From Bacillota bacterium (GTDB taxonomy: Bacteria > Bacillota > Clostridia > Acetivibrionales > DSM-1351), in contig JAEWZA010000497.1 of NCBI GenBank assembly GCA_023395575.1, positions 1-6,696 on the forward strand: DNA of 6,696 nucleotides, read 5' to 3'. Below, piece by piece: positions 1 through 6,299 of this stretch. Below the pieces are notes generated by a model. The model made no database searches. It saw nothing but the letters and a program-made list of their open reading frames with translations, and was not told where the DNA came from. The stretch's first letter is position 1. Every line of letters starts with the position of its first letter. Both the position numbers and the translations under genes were made by a program.

Positions 1-105
1 TCTTGTGAGTAATCCATTTAGATAAGTTTGTACGGAAGTAACAGTAAGTCAGCGCTATAATTTTATCCTGCAAGGTTCACAAAATAATTAGCACTACGTG
101 TTAAT
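1..105. repeat. Dispersed ~105-base repeat, copy 1 (may extend left of window)
   Basis: This stretch matches 5528-5633 in the same orientation. By hand alignment about 83% of columns are identical, with roughly 15 mismatches and two small indels. The similarity ends at GTTAAT, 12 bases past the stop codon of the response regulator gene. The left limit cannot be set because the window begins inside the similarity. Conserved blocks include TACGGAAGTA, CTATAATTTT, AAGGTTCA and AATAATTAGCAC. No gene is seen in 1-116. The copy probably is the end of a decayed insertion sequence or a small non-autonomous element; the family is not recognised. Confidence 0.8.
78..104 (-). terminator. Weak terminator-like hairpin after the response regulator gene
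   Basis: On the minus strand TTAACAC and GTGCTAA can pair around a three-base GTA loop (six pairs, one A-C mismatch), followed by a T-rich run TTATTTTG. It begins 13 bases after the stop codon, so it could end the copper operon transcript. The stem is short and AT-rich and it lies inside the dispersed repeat, so it may instead be a structural part of that element. Copy 2 keeps the fold (TTAACGC/GTGCTAA, with G-U in place of A-U). Confidence 0.35.
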
Positions 106-116
106 TTATGTAAACC

Positions 117-818
117 TCAATCACCACCAAACCTATAACCTACTCCATGAACTGTTAATATATATTTTGGGTTCTTCGGGTCAGTTTCAATTTTTTGTCT
201 TAAATTTTTGATATGAGTATCAACTGTTCTATCATAACCATCAAAATCTTCTCCCAATGCCATGCAAATCAACTCTTCTCGGGTAAAGGTTTTTTTTGGA
301 TATTTAATCATTGTTATAAGAATTTTATATTCGTTTGGAGTTAAGCTTACGTTATTTCCATTTTTCTTAACTTCATAGCTAAGATTATCAATAACTAAAT
401 CATTTTCATTAAAGTTTATGGTGTTAGTCAGCAAAGCCGGTTCATCAGTAACTCTTCTAAGTATAGCATTAACCCTCGCAACTAGCTGCCTCGGACTAAA
501 TGGCTTAGTTATGTAGTCATCTGCACCAATATCTAGCCCTTTTAGAATATCCTCTTCTTCAACCTTTGCTGTTAACATGATAATGGGTACCCTAGACTGC
601 CTCCTGATTTGTCTGCAGATATCTTCACCAGTCATATCAGGAAGCATTAAATCCAAGATAACTAGATTGGGATTAGATTTTTCAAAAATGTCAATAGCCT
701 GCTCACCATTATAAGCTTCAAATACATCATAGCCACTGTGATTGAGGTATGACTTTACTACCTCAACTATCTTTTGTTCATCATCTACCACAAGTATTTT
801 TTTTACACTATTAATCAT
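117..818 (-). CDS. OmpR/PhoB-family response regulator, copper operon
   Basis: A 233-residue DNA-binding response regulator of full family length. The receiver domain (about residues 6-120) has the acidic pair D12-D13, the phosphoacceptor D56 in LDLMLPD, T83 and K105 in the TKPF motif. The C-terminal winged helix (about 135-232) carries the typical DRTVDTHIKNLRQKIE recognition-helix region and the GVGYRF end. It is the last gene of the copper operon, 83 bases after copZ. The ATG has only a GGAG placed about 11 bases upstream, so initiation may be weak or coupled to upstream translation. A partner histidine kinase normally lies next to such a gene, but the downstream sequence goes straight into a repeat and none is in the window. 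The likely targets are the PhoB-like boxes at 5412-5430 and 6263-6281. The signal it senses (copper or other) is inferred from context only. Confidence 0.95.
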   Translation of the reverse strand: MINSVKKILVVDDEQKIVEVVKSYLNHSGYDVFEAYNGEQAIDIFEKSNPNLVILDLMLPDMTGEDICRQIRRQSRVPIIMLTAKVEEEDILKGLDIGADDYITKPFSPRQLVARVNAILRRVTDEPALLTNTINFNENDLVIDNLSYEVKKNGNNVSLTPNEYKILITMIKYPKKTFTREELICMALGEDFDGYDRTVDTHIKNLRQKIETDPKNPKYILTVHGVGYRFGGD

Positions 819-825
819 TTTATTA

Positions 826-915
826 TCAGCTCCAGACAGATTTTTCCCAATCTATTGCTACTACTTGTTCTTTAACTTCAGTAATTCTAAATATCTTTTT
901 CTTAAACAACATCAT
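826..915 (-). CDS. Possible 29-residue small ORF between copZ and the regulator
   Basis: The frame starts with ATGATG inside the last codons of copZ (overlap of 14 bases, different frame) and stops with TGA seven bases before the regulator's ATG. The peptide is lysine-rich at the start (MMLFKKK) and has two tryptophans near the end (DWEKSVWS). Its codons look plausible and the regulator's GGAG ribosome site lies within its last codons, which would suit translational coupling. There is no clear ribosome binding site of its own and I recognise no family, so it may be chance or the relic of a lost gene. Confidence 0.2.
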   Translation of the reverse strand: MMLFKKKIFRITEVKEQVVAIDWEKSVWS

Positions 916-1114
916 AGCCTTGATCTTCAATAGTTTCCTTTATGATGTCCAAGCTTACTGTTTCAGAATCAAATTCGATTGATACCTTTTTTGCTTGCAA
1001 ATCCACTGTTACATTAGATACTCCATTTAATGCACCCACAGCCTTTTTAACACTGTTTTCGCAGTGACTGCAAGCCATACCATCAACATTTAAAGTTTTT
1101 ACATCTTTTGCCAT
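902..1114 (-). CDS. copZ: Copper chaperone CopZ (HMA domain)
   Basis: A 70-residue stand-alone heavy-metal-associated domain, the usual size for CopZ/Atx1-like chaperones. The metal site is GMACSHC (two Cys spaced CxxC, residues 15-18) in the loop before the first helix, and the end has the DQGYDVV strand typical of the fold. It carries Cu+ in the cytoplasm and hands it to the N-terminal HMA domains of CopA. The ATG follows AAGGAGG at about eight bases. The gene lies 85 bases after copA on the same strand, with no terminator seen between them, and is followed by the response regulator. Metal identity is inferred from the copA neighbour; HMA chaperones for other soft metals look alike. Confidence 0.93.
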   Translation of the reverse strand: MAKDVKTLNVDGMACSHCENSVKKAVGALNGVSNVTVDLQAKKVSIEFDSETVSLDIIKETIEDQGYDVV

Positions 1115-1199
1115 AATAAATTCCTCCTTATATGTTTACTATTCAGCCTTTAACAATATAATATACAGCACATACCTTTATAAACCTAGTCTTAAATAT

Positions 1200-3683
1200 T
1201 TATTTTTTTCTATATTGCCATTCCTGTTTTGCAAATTCTTCAATTGTTCTATACTTGTGAGGTGCCTCTGCAGGGTTATACCCTTTTAAACTCAACGAGT
1301 TTGTTACTACTGAAACCGAGCTAAATGCCATTGCTCCTCCTGCAATCATTGGATTCAAAAGACCAAAGGCTGCAAATGGTATTCCAATTATATTATAAAA
1401 GAACGCCCAGAATAAGTTTTGCTTAATCTTTCTCATAGTTCTCCTTGACAAGCGAATTGCTGCTGGAATTGTTCTCAAATCTCCCCTCATAAGAGTAATA
1501 TCTGCTGCCTCTATAGCAACATCAGTTCCTGTACCCATTGCCATTCCAATATTTGAAGTAGCCAGTGCAGGAGCATCATTTATTCCATCACCAACCATTG
1601 CGACAATTCTTCCATTAGCCATTAATTTTTCTACTTCTTCAGCTTTATTTTCCGGTAATACCTCTGCAAGAACCTTAGTAATACCCACTTGCTTTGCTAT
1701 GGCATTTGCTGTTCTATTATTGTCTCCGGTAATCATGTAAACTTCAATACCCATATTCTGCAATTCATCAATAGCTTCCTTTGAACTTTCCTTCAAGGTA
1801 TCAGCAACGGCAATTATTGCTTCTAAAGTATTATCAATAGCCATCAGCATTGCAGTTTTACCTTCATCTTCAAGCTTTACTATGGCGGCTTCAACATAAT
1901 CTATTGCAATATTTTGCTCCTTCATAAGCTTACGTGTACCCATATAGATAACCCTATTATCAACAACTGACTTGACACCTCTGCCAGGTATTGCTTCAAA
2001 TTTATCTGGAGCATCGATAATATTAAATTCTTTCTTTCCATGCTCATAGATAGCAACACCTAATGGATGTTCCGAGCTTTTTTCAGTAATAGCTGCAAGC
2101 TTTAATATTTCCCTTTTATCTAATTTCCCCAAAACAACTATATCTGTTACCTCTGGCTGTCCTTTTGTGATTGTTCCCGTTTTATCAAGCACAACTGTAT
2201 TTAATTTATAGGCCGTTTCCAGATGCTCTCCACCTTTAATAAGTATGCCATTTTCTGCTCCTTTACCTGTCCCAACCATTATCGCTGTTGGTGTTGCCAG
2301 TCCTAATGCACAAGGACAAGCTATTACCAAAACCGCAACGCTGCTTACAATTGCTTGAGTTATATCTCCTGTAGTAAGATACCATATTATAAAAGTAACA
2401 AGTGCAATTCCTACTACTACGGGAACAAATACTCCTGAAACCTGATCAGCTATTTTTTGTATAGGTGCCTTTGAGCCTTGAGCATCCTCTACCATCTTAA
2501 TAATTTGAGACAATGCTGTATCCTTGCCAATCTTCGTAGCCTCAAAATGGAAGGTACCAACCTTATTTATTGTTGCCCCGATAACATAATCTCCCGCTTT
2601 TTTCTCAACGGGTATACTCTCGCCTGTTAGCATAGATTCATCTATGGAGGAACTACCAAAAGTTATTTTGCCATCTACAGGCAATTTTTCTCCCGGCCTT
2701 ACTACAACTATATCTCCTAGCATAACTTCTTCAATTGGTATATCCTCTTCGATACCATTTCTTATAACTCTAGCTGTCTTAGCCTGTAACCCCATAAGCT
2801 TTTTTATTGCATCAGAGGTCTTTCCCTTTGCTACCGCCTCTAAATATTTACCCAAAAGAATTAAGGTAATAATAACTGCAGCAGCTTCAAAGTAAAGACT
2901 CTTCATCATACCTTGCTGAACTTCTTCAAAAAACACATTATACAAGCTGAAAAAATAAGCAGCCGAGGTACCCATTGATATTAAGACATCCATATTGGCG
3001 CTCTTTGAACGCAGCGCAAAATATGCATGCTTATAAAACCTAAAGCCAATTATAAATTGAACAGGTGTGGCAACTGCCAATTGAAAATAAGGATTATGAA
3101 GAAACGATAGAAATGGAATATTTAACATTGAAAATACCATTGCAAGTACTAAGGGTGTACTCAAAACTGCAGAAATAATTAGTGTAAGCTTTAAAGCTTT
3201 TTTTTCCTTCTCGTTTCTTTCCCTTTCTTTGTCTTGGTCTATTTCCTCTGCTCTTTGCGTACCATATCCCAAGTCCTGAATTATTTTTATGATATCATTA
3301 ATTTTAACCTTAGAAACATCATACTCTACACTTGCCCGCCCAGTTGCCAGGTTTACAGTAGCCTGTACTATGCCTTCCGTCTTATTAAGTTTTTTCTCTA
3401 TCTTTGCAGAACATGCAGCACAAGACATACCAGTAATATTCAGCTCCGCCTTACTGCCTTTTGCTATATCTTCCTTTATTACACCAAAACCTAGCTTTTC
3501 TATAGTTTCATGAAATTTCTCAGGAACTATTTGTTCATCATCAAATTCAATAGTTGCTTTTTCCATTGCAAAATTAACATTTGCAAGCTTTACTCCTTCC
3601 AGCTTATTAAGACTTTTTTCAATTCTAGCAGCACATGCTGCACAGCTCATACCCGAAATCTTAATTGACTGTTTTTTATCCAT
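1200..3683 (-). CDS. copA: Cu+-exporting P1B-type ATPase CopA
   Basis: An 827-residue P-type ATPase of the copper group (P1B-1) that drives Cu+ out of the cytoplasm with ATP. Two N-terminal HMA domains carry GMSCAAC (Cys14/Cys17 and Cys88/Cys91). The membrane Cu+ site is the CPC motif at Cys456-Pro457-Cys458, backed by the FFYN and MAFSS motifs near the C-terminus that mark Cu+ rather than Zn2+ or Cd2+ pumps. Other signatures are TGES at 353-356 (actuator), the phosphorylated Asp500 in DKTGT, HP at 539-540 and GDGIND at 698-703. All catalytic residues are present and the length is normal. The ATG is preceded by a modest AGGA site. It lies 137 bases after the SafE-fusion gene, in a gap holding remains of that gene's tail, and is probably co-transcribed with it, copZ and the regulator. 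Confidence 0.97.
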   Translation of the reverse strand: MDKKQSIKISGMSCAACAARIEKSLNKLEGVKLANVNFAMEKATIEFDDEQIVPEKFHETIEKLGFGVIKEDIAKGSKAELNITGMSCAACSAKIEKKLNKTEGIVQATVNLATGRASVEYDVSKVKINDIIKIIQDLGYGTQRAEEIDQDKERERNEKEKKALKLTLIISAVLSTPLVLAMVFSMLNIPFLSFLHNPYFQLAVATPVQFIIGFRFYKHAYFALRSKSANMDVLISMGTSAAYFFSLYNVFFEEVQQGMMKSLYFEAAAVIITLILLGKYLEAVAKGKTSDAIKKLMGLQAKTARVIRNGIEEDIPIEEVMLGDIVVVRPGEKLPVDGKITFGSSSIDESMLTGESIPVEKKAGDYVIGATINKVGTFHFEATKIGKDTALSQIIKMVEDAQGSKAPIQKIADQVSGVFVPVVVGIALVTFIIWYLTTGDITQAIVSSVAVLVIACPCALGLATPTAIMVGTGKGAENGILIKGGEHLETAYKLNTVVLDKTGTITKGQPEVTDIVVLGKLDKREILKLAAITEKSSEHPLGVAIYEHGKKEFNIIDAPDKFEAIPGRGVKSVVDNRVIYMGTRKLMKEQNIAIDYVEAAIVKLEDEGKTAMLMAIDNTLEAIIAVADTLKESSKEAIDELQNMGIEVYMITGDNNRTANAIAKQVGITKVLAEVLPENKAEEVEKLMANGRIVAMVGDGINDAPALATSNIGMAMGTGTDVAIEAADITLMRGDLRTIPAAIRLSRRTMRKIKQNLFWAFFYNIIGIPFAAFGLLNPMIAGGAMAFSSVSVVTNSLSLKGYNPAEAPHKYRTIEEFAKQEWQYRKK

Positions 3684-3710
3684 TTATATCACTTCCTAAT
3701 TATTTTAATT

Positions 3711-3820
3711 TTAGCTACAGCAATCGCCTGAGGCTAAGTTTCTCTGTTCTGTTGGTCATCCTTAATTTCTACAACTTCTATTTTATCAGTAGGAATTTTA
3801 CCATCAGCAAATTTAGTTTC
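3711..3820 (-). pseudogene. Decayed C-terminal tail of the SafE-cupredoxin gene
   Basis: Directly after the TAG stop of the SafE-fusion gene the same frame stays open for 28 codons to a second TAG (3736-3734). It reads ETKFADGKIPTDKIEVVEIK and onward, good coding-like sequence that resembles the linker and first strand before the gene's own cupredoxin-like domain. In another frame the next bases read NLASGDCCS then TAA at 3713-3711, a Cys-Cys tail similar to the gene's existing SSCGCC end. This suggests an ancestral protein with a second cupredoxin-like unit that lost most of that unit by deletion and then gained a stop. A sequencing error would also explain part of it. The 137-base gap holds no other gene. 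Confidence 0.5.
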
Positions 3821-5287
3821 CTATGAGCCAGCTGCACAACAGCCGCAACTACTTTCAAAAATTCCTTGGCTACTAGAATCATTAGTAGTTTCAAGCTCTT
3901 CATCATTTATATTAGAGATATCCTCAACAACTTTAATATTACTGCTAATCATTCCCATCCAACATGTATATATATAATTCCCTGTTTTATCAGGTGTAAA
4001 CTCTATAACAGTTTTTCCTTCATTTAATTTTTTATTTTGAATGTTGTATTCCGGTACATTTATGCTGTTATTACAGCCGTTAAGCGCTTCTCTAGTGGCA
4101 CTAATAGTCCACCTGACGGGAATACCTTTCTGTACTATTATGGGTGAATACCTGCCTGATTCTATTTTCGTAGTAACTTCCTGAAAATCTCCATTGACTT
4201 TAGCTATATGGTTTGAAGAGTTTTCAGCACCAATAACCATGCTAGTATTAACTCCTGATAGAACCATTCCTCTGTTTAGCATTACAATACCAAGAATTAA
4301 CACCAGTACTGCACTTACCTTCATCATTTTGTGAGTAAATTTGCTGCTCAATATTGAGCTTATTGCTCCAAAACCAAACATTAAAGGAACTGTACCAAGG
4401 CTGAATAAAAACATAGAAAGAGCTCCAGCCCATATACTCCCAGTACCCAAAGCATATATCTGCATAGCCTGTAATGGTCCGCAAGGCATTAATCCATTGA
4501 GTAGTCCAATATATAGTGGTCCCTTATTATGTGAACCTTCATGCAGCTTCTTTGTAAATATTTTTGGCATTCTAGGATTGAGCTTTCTAAGAACTGGGAA
4601 AACATTCAACATATTTAATCCCATTATTACCATAAAGCCGCCTGAAGCTATAGCTACAAAACCTTTTGCAGCGCCAGAAAAACTGATTATCGAACCAATT
4701 CCTCCTACAATTCCACCAACCACTGTATATGCTAATACTCTTCCTGTATTATACAATATACTAGGTATAAGTTTACCATATTTAGTGTCATTAGCACTAA
4801 TACTAAATTTAGTACAAACTGCTAGATTAATTCCCCCACACATAGCAACACAGTGAAGCGATGTAAGCAATCCAATAATAAACAGTATGCCATAGCCCAT
4901 TGATTGTTCAATCTGTGGTATAAAATTGAACCCTACAGTGTTCTTAATAATAATGTATAGTGCAAATATTATTACAGCTATCCCAACAAACTGGCTAACT
5001 TCTAAACTGTTTGTATTTTTACTTTTAGTTACTGCTGAAATATTGCTGCTGTTATTTTCACGAGGTTTATTTTTTACATTGTAATCTAACTTTTCTATTT
5101 CTTTAATGATTGTATCTAAATTAATTAAATTTAAGTCATAAGTCACATATACATTTGAACTGCTGTAAATAGCTTTAACATTTTCCATTCCCTCTAGCTT
5201 TTGAAGGGAGCTTTCTATCCTTCTTTCACAACTGGTACAGGTCATACCCTCTACTTGAATAATTTTACTAATTATCCTTTTCCCCAT
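3821..5287 (-). CDS. HMA / SafE-UreH-like membrane / cupredoxin-like fusion protein, copper handling
   Basis: A 488-residue membrane protein with three parts. Residues 5-70 form an HMA domain with GMTCTSC (Cys17, Cys20). About 90-345 is a multi-helix sulfite exporter TauE/SafE (UreH_2/DsbD_2-like) region with the signature LHCVAMCGG (His145, Cys146, Met149, Cys150) and LMPCG (Cys269), thiol and Met residues suited to metal passage. About 370-450 is a cupredoxin-like domain with NGCNN (Cys405) and TCWMGM (Cys442, Met444, Met446) as likely copper ligands. The end is Cys-rich (SSCGCC). Despite the family name, sulfite export is unlikely; copper relay at the membrane fits the domains and the copA neighbour. 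I place the start at the ATG after AGGAGG (5299-5294, six-base gap), not at an upstream in-frame TTG at 5314 that would lie before that site. The C-terminus appears truncated compared with its own downstream remains. It is the first gene of the operon, behind a PhoB-like box. Confidence 0.9.
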   Translation of the reverse strand: MGKRIISKIIQVEGMTCTSCERRIESSLQKLEGMENVKAIYSSSNVYVTYDLNLINLDTIIKEIEKLDYNVKNKPRENNSSNISAVTKSKNTNSLEVSQFVGIAVIIFALYIIIKNTVGFNFIPQIEQSMGYGILFIIGLLTSLHCVAMCGGINLAVCTKFSISANDTKYGKLIPSILYNTGRVLAYTVVGGIVGGIGSIISFSGAAKGFVAIASGGFMVIMGLNMLNVFPVLRKLNPRMPKIFTKKLHEGSHNKGPLYIGLLNGLMPCGPLQAMQIYALGTGSIWAGALSMFLFSLGTVPLMFGFGAISSILSSKFTHKMMKVSAVLVLILGIVMLNRGMVLSGVNTSMVIGAENSSNHIAKVNGDFQEVTTKIESGRYSPIIVQKGIPVRWTISATREALNGCNNSINVPEYNIQNKKLNEGKTVIEFTPDKTGNYIYTCWMGMISSNIKVVEDISNINDEELETTNDSSSQGIFESSCGCCAAGS

Positions 5288-5293
5288 ATGCTT

Positions 5294-5299
5294 CCTCCT
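5294..5299 (-). promoter_or_regulatory. Ribosome binding site deciding the SafE-fusion start
   Basis: A perfect AGGAGG lies six bases before the ATG at 5287. The longer in-frame reading from TTG (5314) would place this site inside the coding sequence and has no such signal in front of it, so the ATG start is preferred. Confidence 0.85.
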
Positions 5300-5397
5300 G
5301 ATAAATAACTGCAATTTTCAATATTTATATGGAATCTAATTGACACAAAGTCTATGTGAAAACTTAACTCTTTGTATTAATCAAAATCTTCTTATTA

Positions 5398-5430
5398 ATT
5401 TTATCATATAAATGTGAAGATTTTATGGAG
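5398..5430 (-). promoter_or_regulatory. PhoB-like box plus -10 box, copper operon promoter
   Basis: On the minus strand CTCCATAAAATCTTCACAT (5430-5412) consists of two similar 7-base half-sites, CTCCATA and CTTCACA, separated by AAAT: an 11-base period as in PhoB-type operators. Eight bases later comes TAAAAT (5403-5398), a good -10 box. The half-sites occupy the -35 region, where no TTGACA is seen, which suits an activator-dependent promoter. The same 19 bases with the same spacing precede the DUF2318 gene. A further single TTTCACAT half-site lies at 5361-5354. Transcription would start about 100 bases before the SafE-fusion ATG. Binding by the regulator encoded at 117-818 is inferred. Confidence 0.65.
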
Positions 5431-5445
5431 TTGCTATGAGAGTAA

Positions 5446-5574
5446 AATATACTAAACTACCTCGGATCTATTAATTATTTATTTGCACGGACCATAGTAC
5501 AAAGTTGCCTAAGAATATCAACAAATATCTTGGGAGTAGCCCATTTAGTTAAGTTAGTACGGAAGTACCAGTAA
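5446..5574 (+). pseudogene. Open, coding-like relic, possibly the end of a transposase
   Basis: A plus-strand frame is open for 42 codons up to TAA at 5572-5574, ending ILGVAHLVKLVRKYQ. Its last part lies in the dispersed repeat, where copy 1 gives a similar but broken reading (VIHLDKFVRK after a TGA). A neighbouring frame also reads plausibly (LFICTDHST onward, after a TAA at 5472), so the stretch could be a frameshifted remnant of one protein. The tone recalls C-terminal parts of DDE transposases, but I see no catalytic motif and cannot assign a family. There is no intact gene between 5315 and 5682. Confidence 0.3.
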
Positions 5575-5633
5575 GCAAGTACTATAATTTTTTACTCTGT
5601 AAGGTTCAAAAATAATTAGCACAACGCGTTAAT
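5528..5633. repeat. Dispersed ~105-base repeat, copy 2
   Basis: This is the second copy of the sequence at 1-105, same orientation, about 83% identical by hand alignment. It ends at GTTAAT, 50 bases past the DUF2318 stop and only a few bases after that gene's terminator, so both copies end just behind the 3' end of a minus-strand gene. Possible folds on the plus strand are GTAC-GGAA-GTAC (a GNRA-type loop, 5557-5568) and TTAGCAC with GCGTTAA (5616-5632). A further stem lies just left of it: CCTAAGAATAT with ATATCTTGGG. An insertion-sequence end, a MITE or a small structured RNA are all possible; the coding-like sequence to its left favours an IS relic. Confidence 0.8.
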
Positions 5634-5636
5634 CAA

Positions 5637-5679
5637 GAAAAATAGTGGCTAGTAATAACTAAGCCACCTTCACTATTTT
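5637..5679 (-). terminator. Intrinsic terminator of the DUF2318 gene
   Basis: On the minus strand GTGGCT-T-AGT pairs with ACT-AGCCAC around a TATT loop (5667-5645, nine pairs with one bulged T). An outer AAAATA/TATTTT pairing adds length and a TATTTTTC run follows. It starts a few bases after the stop codon at 5683, so the DUF2318 message is expected to end here and not run into the copper operon. Confidence 0.8.
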
Positions 5680-5682
5680 CAT

Positions 5683-6216
5683 TTATCTAGTTTTCAAATT
5701 TGTAAACAACTCAACATTCTGAGCTAGAAATTCCTTTGAAATTGTTATATTTGTTCCATTCTCAGTTTTATTTTCTTTTATAATCGGAACAGGATTACAG
5801 CCACCCTTAACTAGTTCAACCTGGTCTGCACTAAATCTGTTGCCACAATTCTGACATACAAGAGCATTTCCTTCTTGCATATAATATCCTCTACCAGAAT
5901 CATAGCAAACTTGACATGTATTTAATGCTGTCCTTACAGTTCCATCACTAGCTTTGAGCGCAATAATTTCCATATCTGTTCCATTGACCGAATAAGGATA
6001 ATACTTAGCTGTCTCAGTAACTTCACTTATAGGTATTACCAAATCGCTATTATCAACTGATGCCTGGTTTGTCTTATTGGTACTTTTCCCCAGGATTCCT
6101 ATAACTGTAAATATCGTTGCAATTAAAACTAACACTACACTAGCAAAAACAACTATTTTATTTGGGGATTTTTTTAAATTTTTTGCTCCCGCTCTATTCT
6201 GATTATTTTTACTCAT
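5683..6216 (-). CDS. Membrane-anchored DUF2318 (FtrD-like) protein
   Basis: A 177-residue protein with a Lys/Asn-rich start, one membrane segment at about 21-43 acting as an uncleaved anchor, and an extracytoplasmic DUF2318 domain. The domain has the family's Cys pattern: TCQVC (Cys101, Cys104), LVCQNCG (Cys121, Cys124) and GGCNPVPI (Cys140). Such Cys pairs suggest a metal or redox centre. In Gram-negatives the relative FtrD belongs to an iron uptake system with a copper-dependent partner; the exact role here is unknown. I start at the ATG at 6216, since GGAGGAGG (6226-6219) lies just before it; an ATG at 6228 overlaps that site. It stands alone between a promoter with a PhoB-like box and a terminator, and is probably controlled together with the copper operon. 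Confidence 0.88.
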   Translation of the reverse strand: MSKNNQNRAGAKNLKKSPNKIVVFASVVLVLIATIFTVIGILGKSTNKTNQASVDNSDLVIPISEVTETAKYYPYSVNGTDMEIIALKASDGTVRTALNTCQVCYDSGRGYYMQEGNALVCQNCGNRFSADQVELVKGGCNPVPIIKENKTENGTNITISKEFLAQNVELFTNLKTR

Positions 6217-6218
6217 GT

Positions 6219-6226
6219 CCTCCTCC
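6219..6226 (-). promoter_or_regulatory. Ribosome binding site deciding the DUF2318 start
   Basis: GGAGGAGG precedes the ATG at 6216. The alternative ATG at 6228 reads through this purine run (MEED) and has only weak GAGAGAAG in front, so the shorter protein is preferred by four residues. Confidence 0.75.
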
Positions 6227-6248
6227 ATCTTCTCTCAGTATTAAGCTT

Positions 6249-6281
6249 ATATTAACACCAATATGTGAAGATTTTATGGAG
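6249..6281 (-). promoter_or_regulatory. PhoB-like box plus -10 box, DUF2318 promoter
   Basis: The 19 bases CTCCATAAAATCTTCACAT (6281-6263) are identical to those before the copper operon, and TAATAT (6254-6249) follows after the same eight-base gap. Flanking bases differ, so the box is a conserved element and not part of a longer duplication. It lies between the metI stop (6300) and the DUF2318 start, giving that gene its own promoter. Recognition by the OmpR/PhoB-type regulator of this window is inferred from the half-site spacing. Confidence 0.65.
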
Positions 6282-6299
6282 GCGGTATAATTAACATGG

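Noticed and set aside
1..105. Riboswitch, tRNA or T-box (GGTTCA-like element)
   Set aside because: No acceptor stem, anticodon arm or conserved riboswitch core; it lies behind genes, not in front of them.
1115..1199. Separate promoter for copZ (TATATT/TATTAT boxes)
   Set aside because: A -10-like sequence exists but no convincing -35 or operator; AT-rich spacers give such matches often.
3821..3823. TAG stop read as pyrrolysine
   Set aside because: The frame meets another TAG 28 codons later and then needs a frameshift to reach the Cys-Cys tail; decay or sequencing error is simpler, and no pylTSBCD genes are visible.
4341..4856. Long plus-strand open frame opposite the SafE-fusion gene
   Set aside because: It is antisense to a well-supported membrane-protein gene, has a biased composition (Pro/Ile rich) expected from that, and shows no ribosome site or known motif.
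5436..5474. Plus-strand micro-ORF with GGAG five bases before ATG
   Set aside because: Only 12 codons; the GGAG belongs to the operator sequence, so the ribosome site is probably chance.
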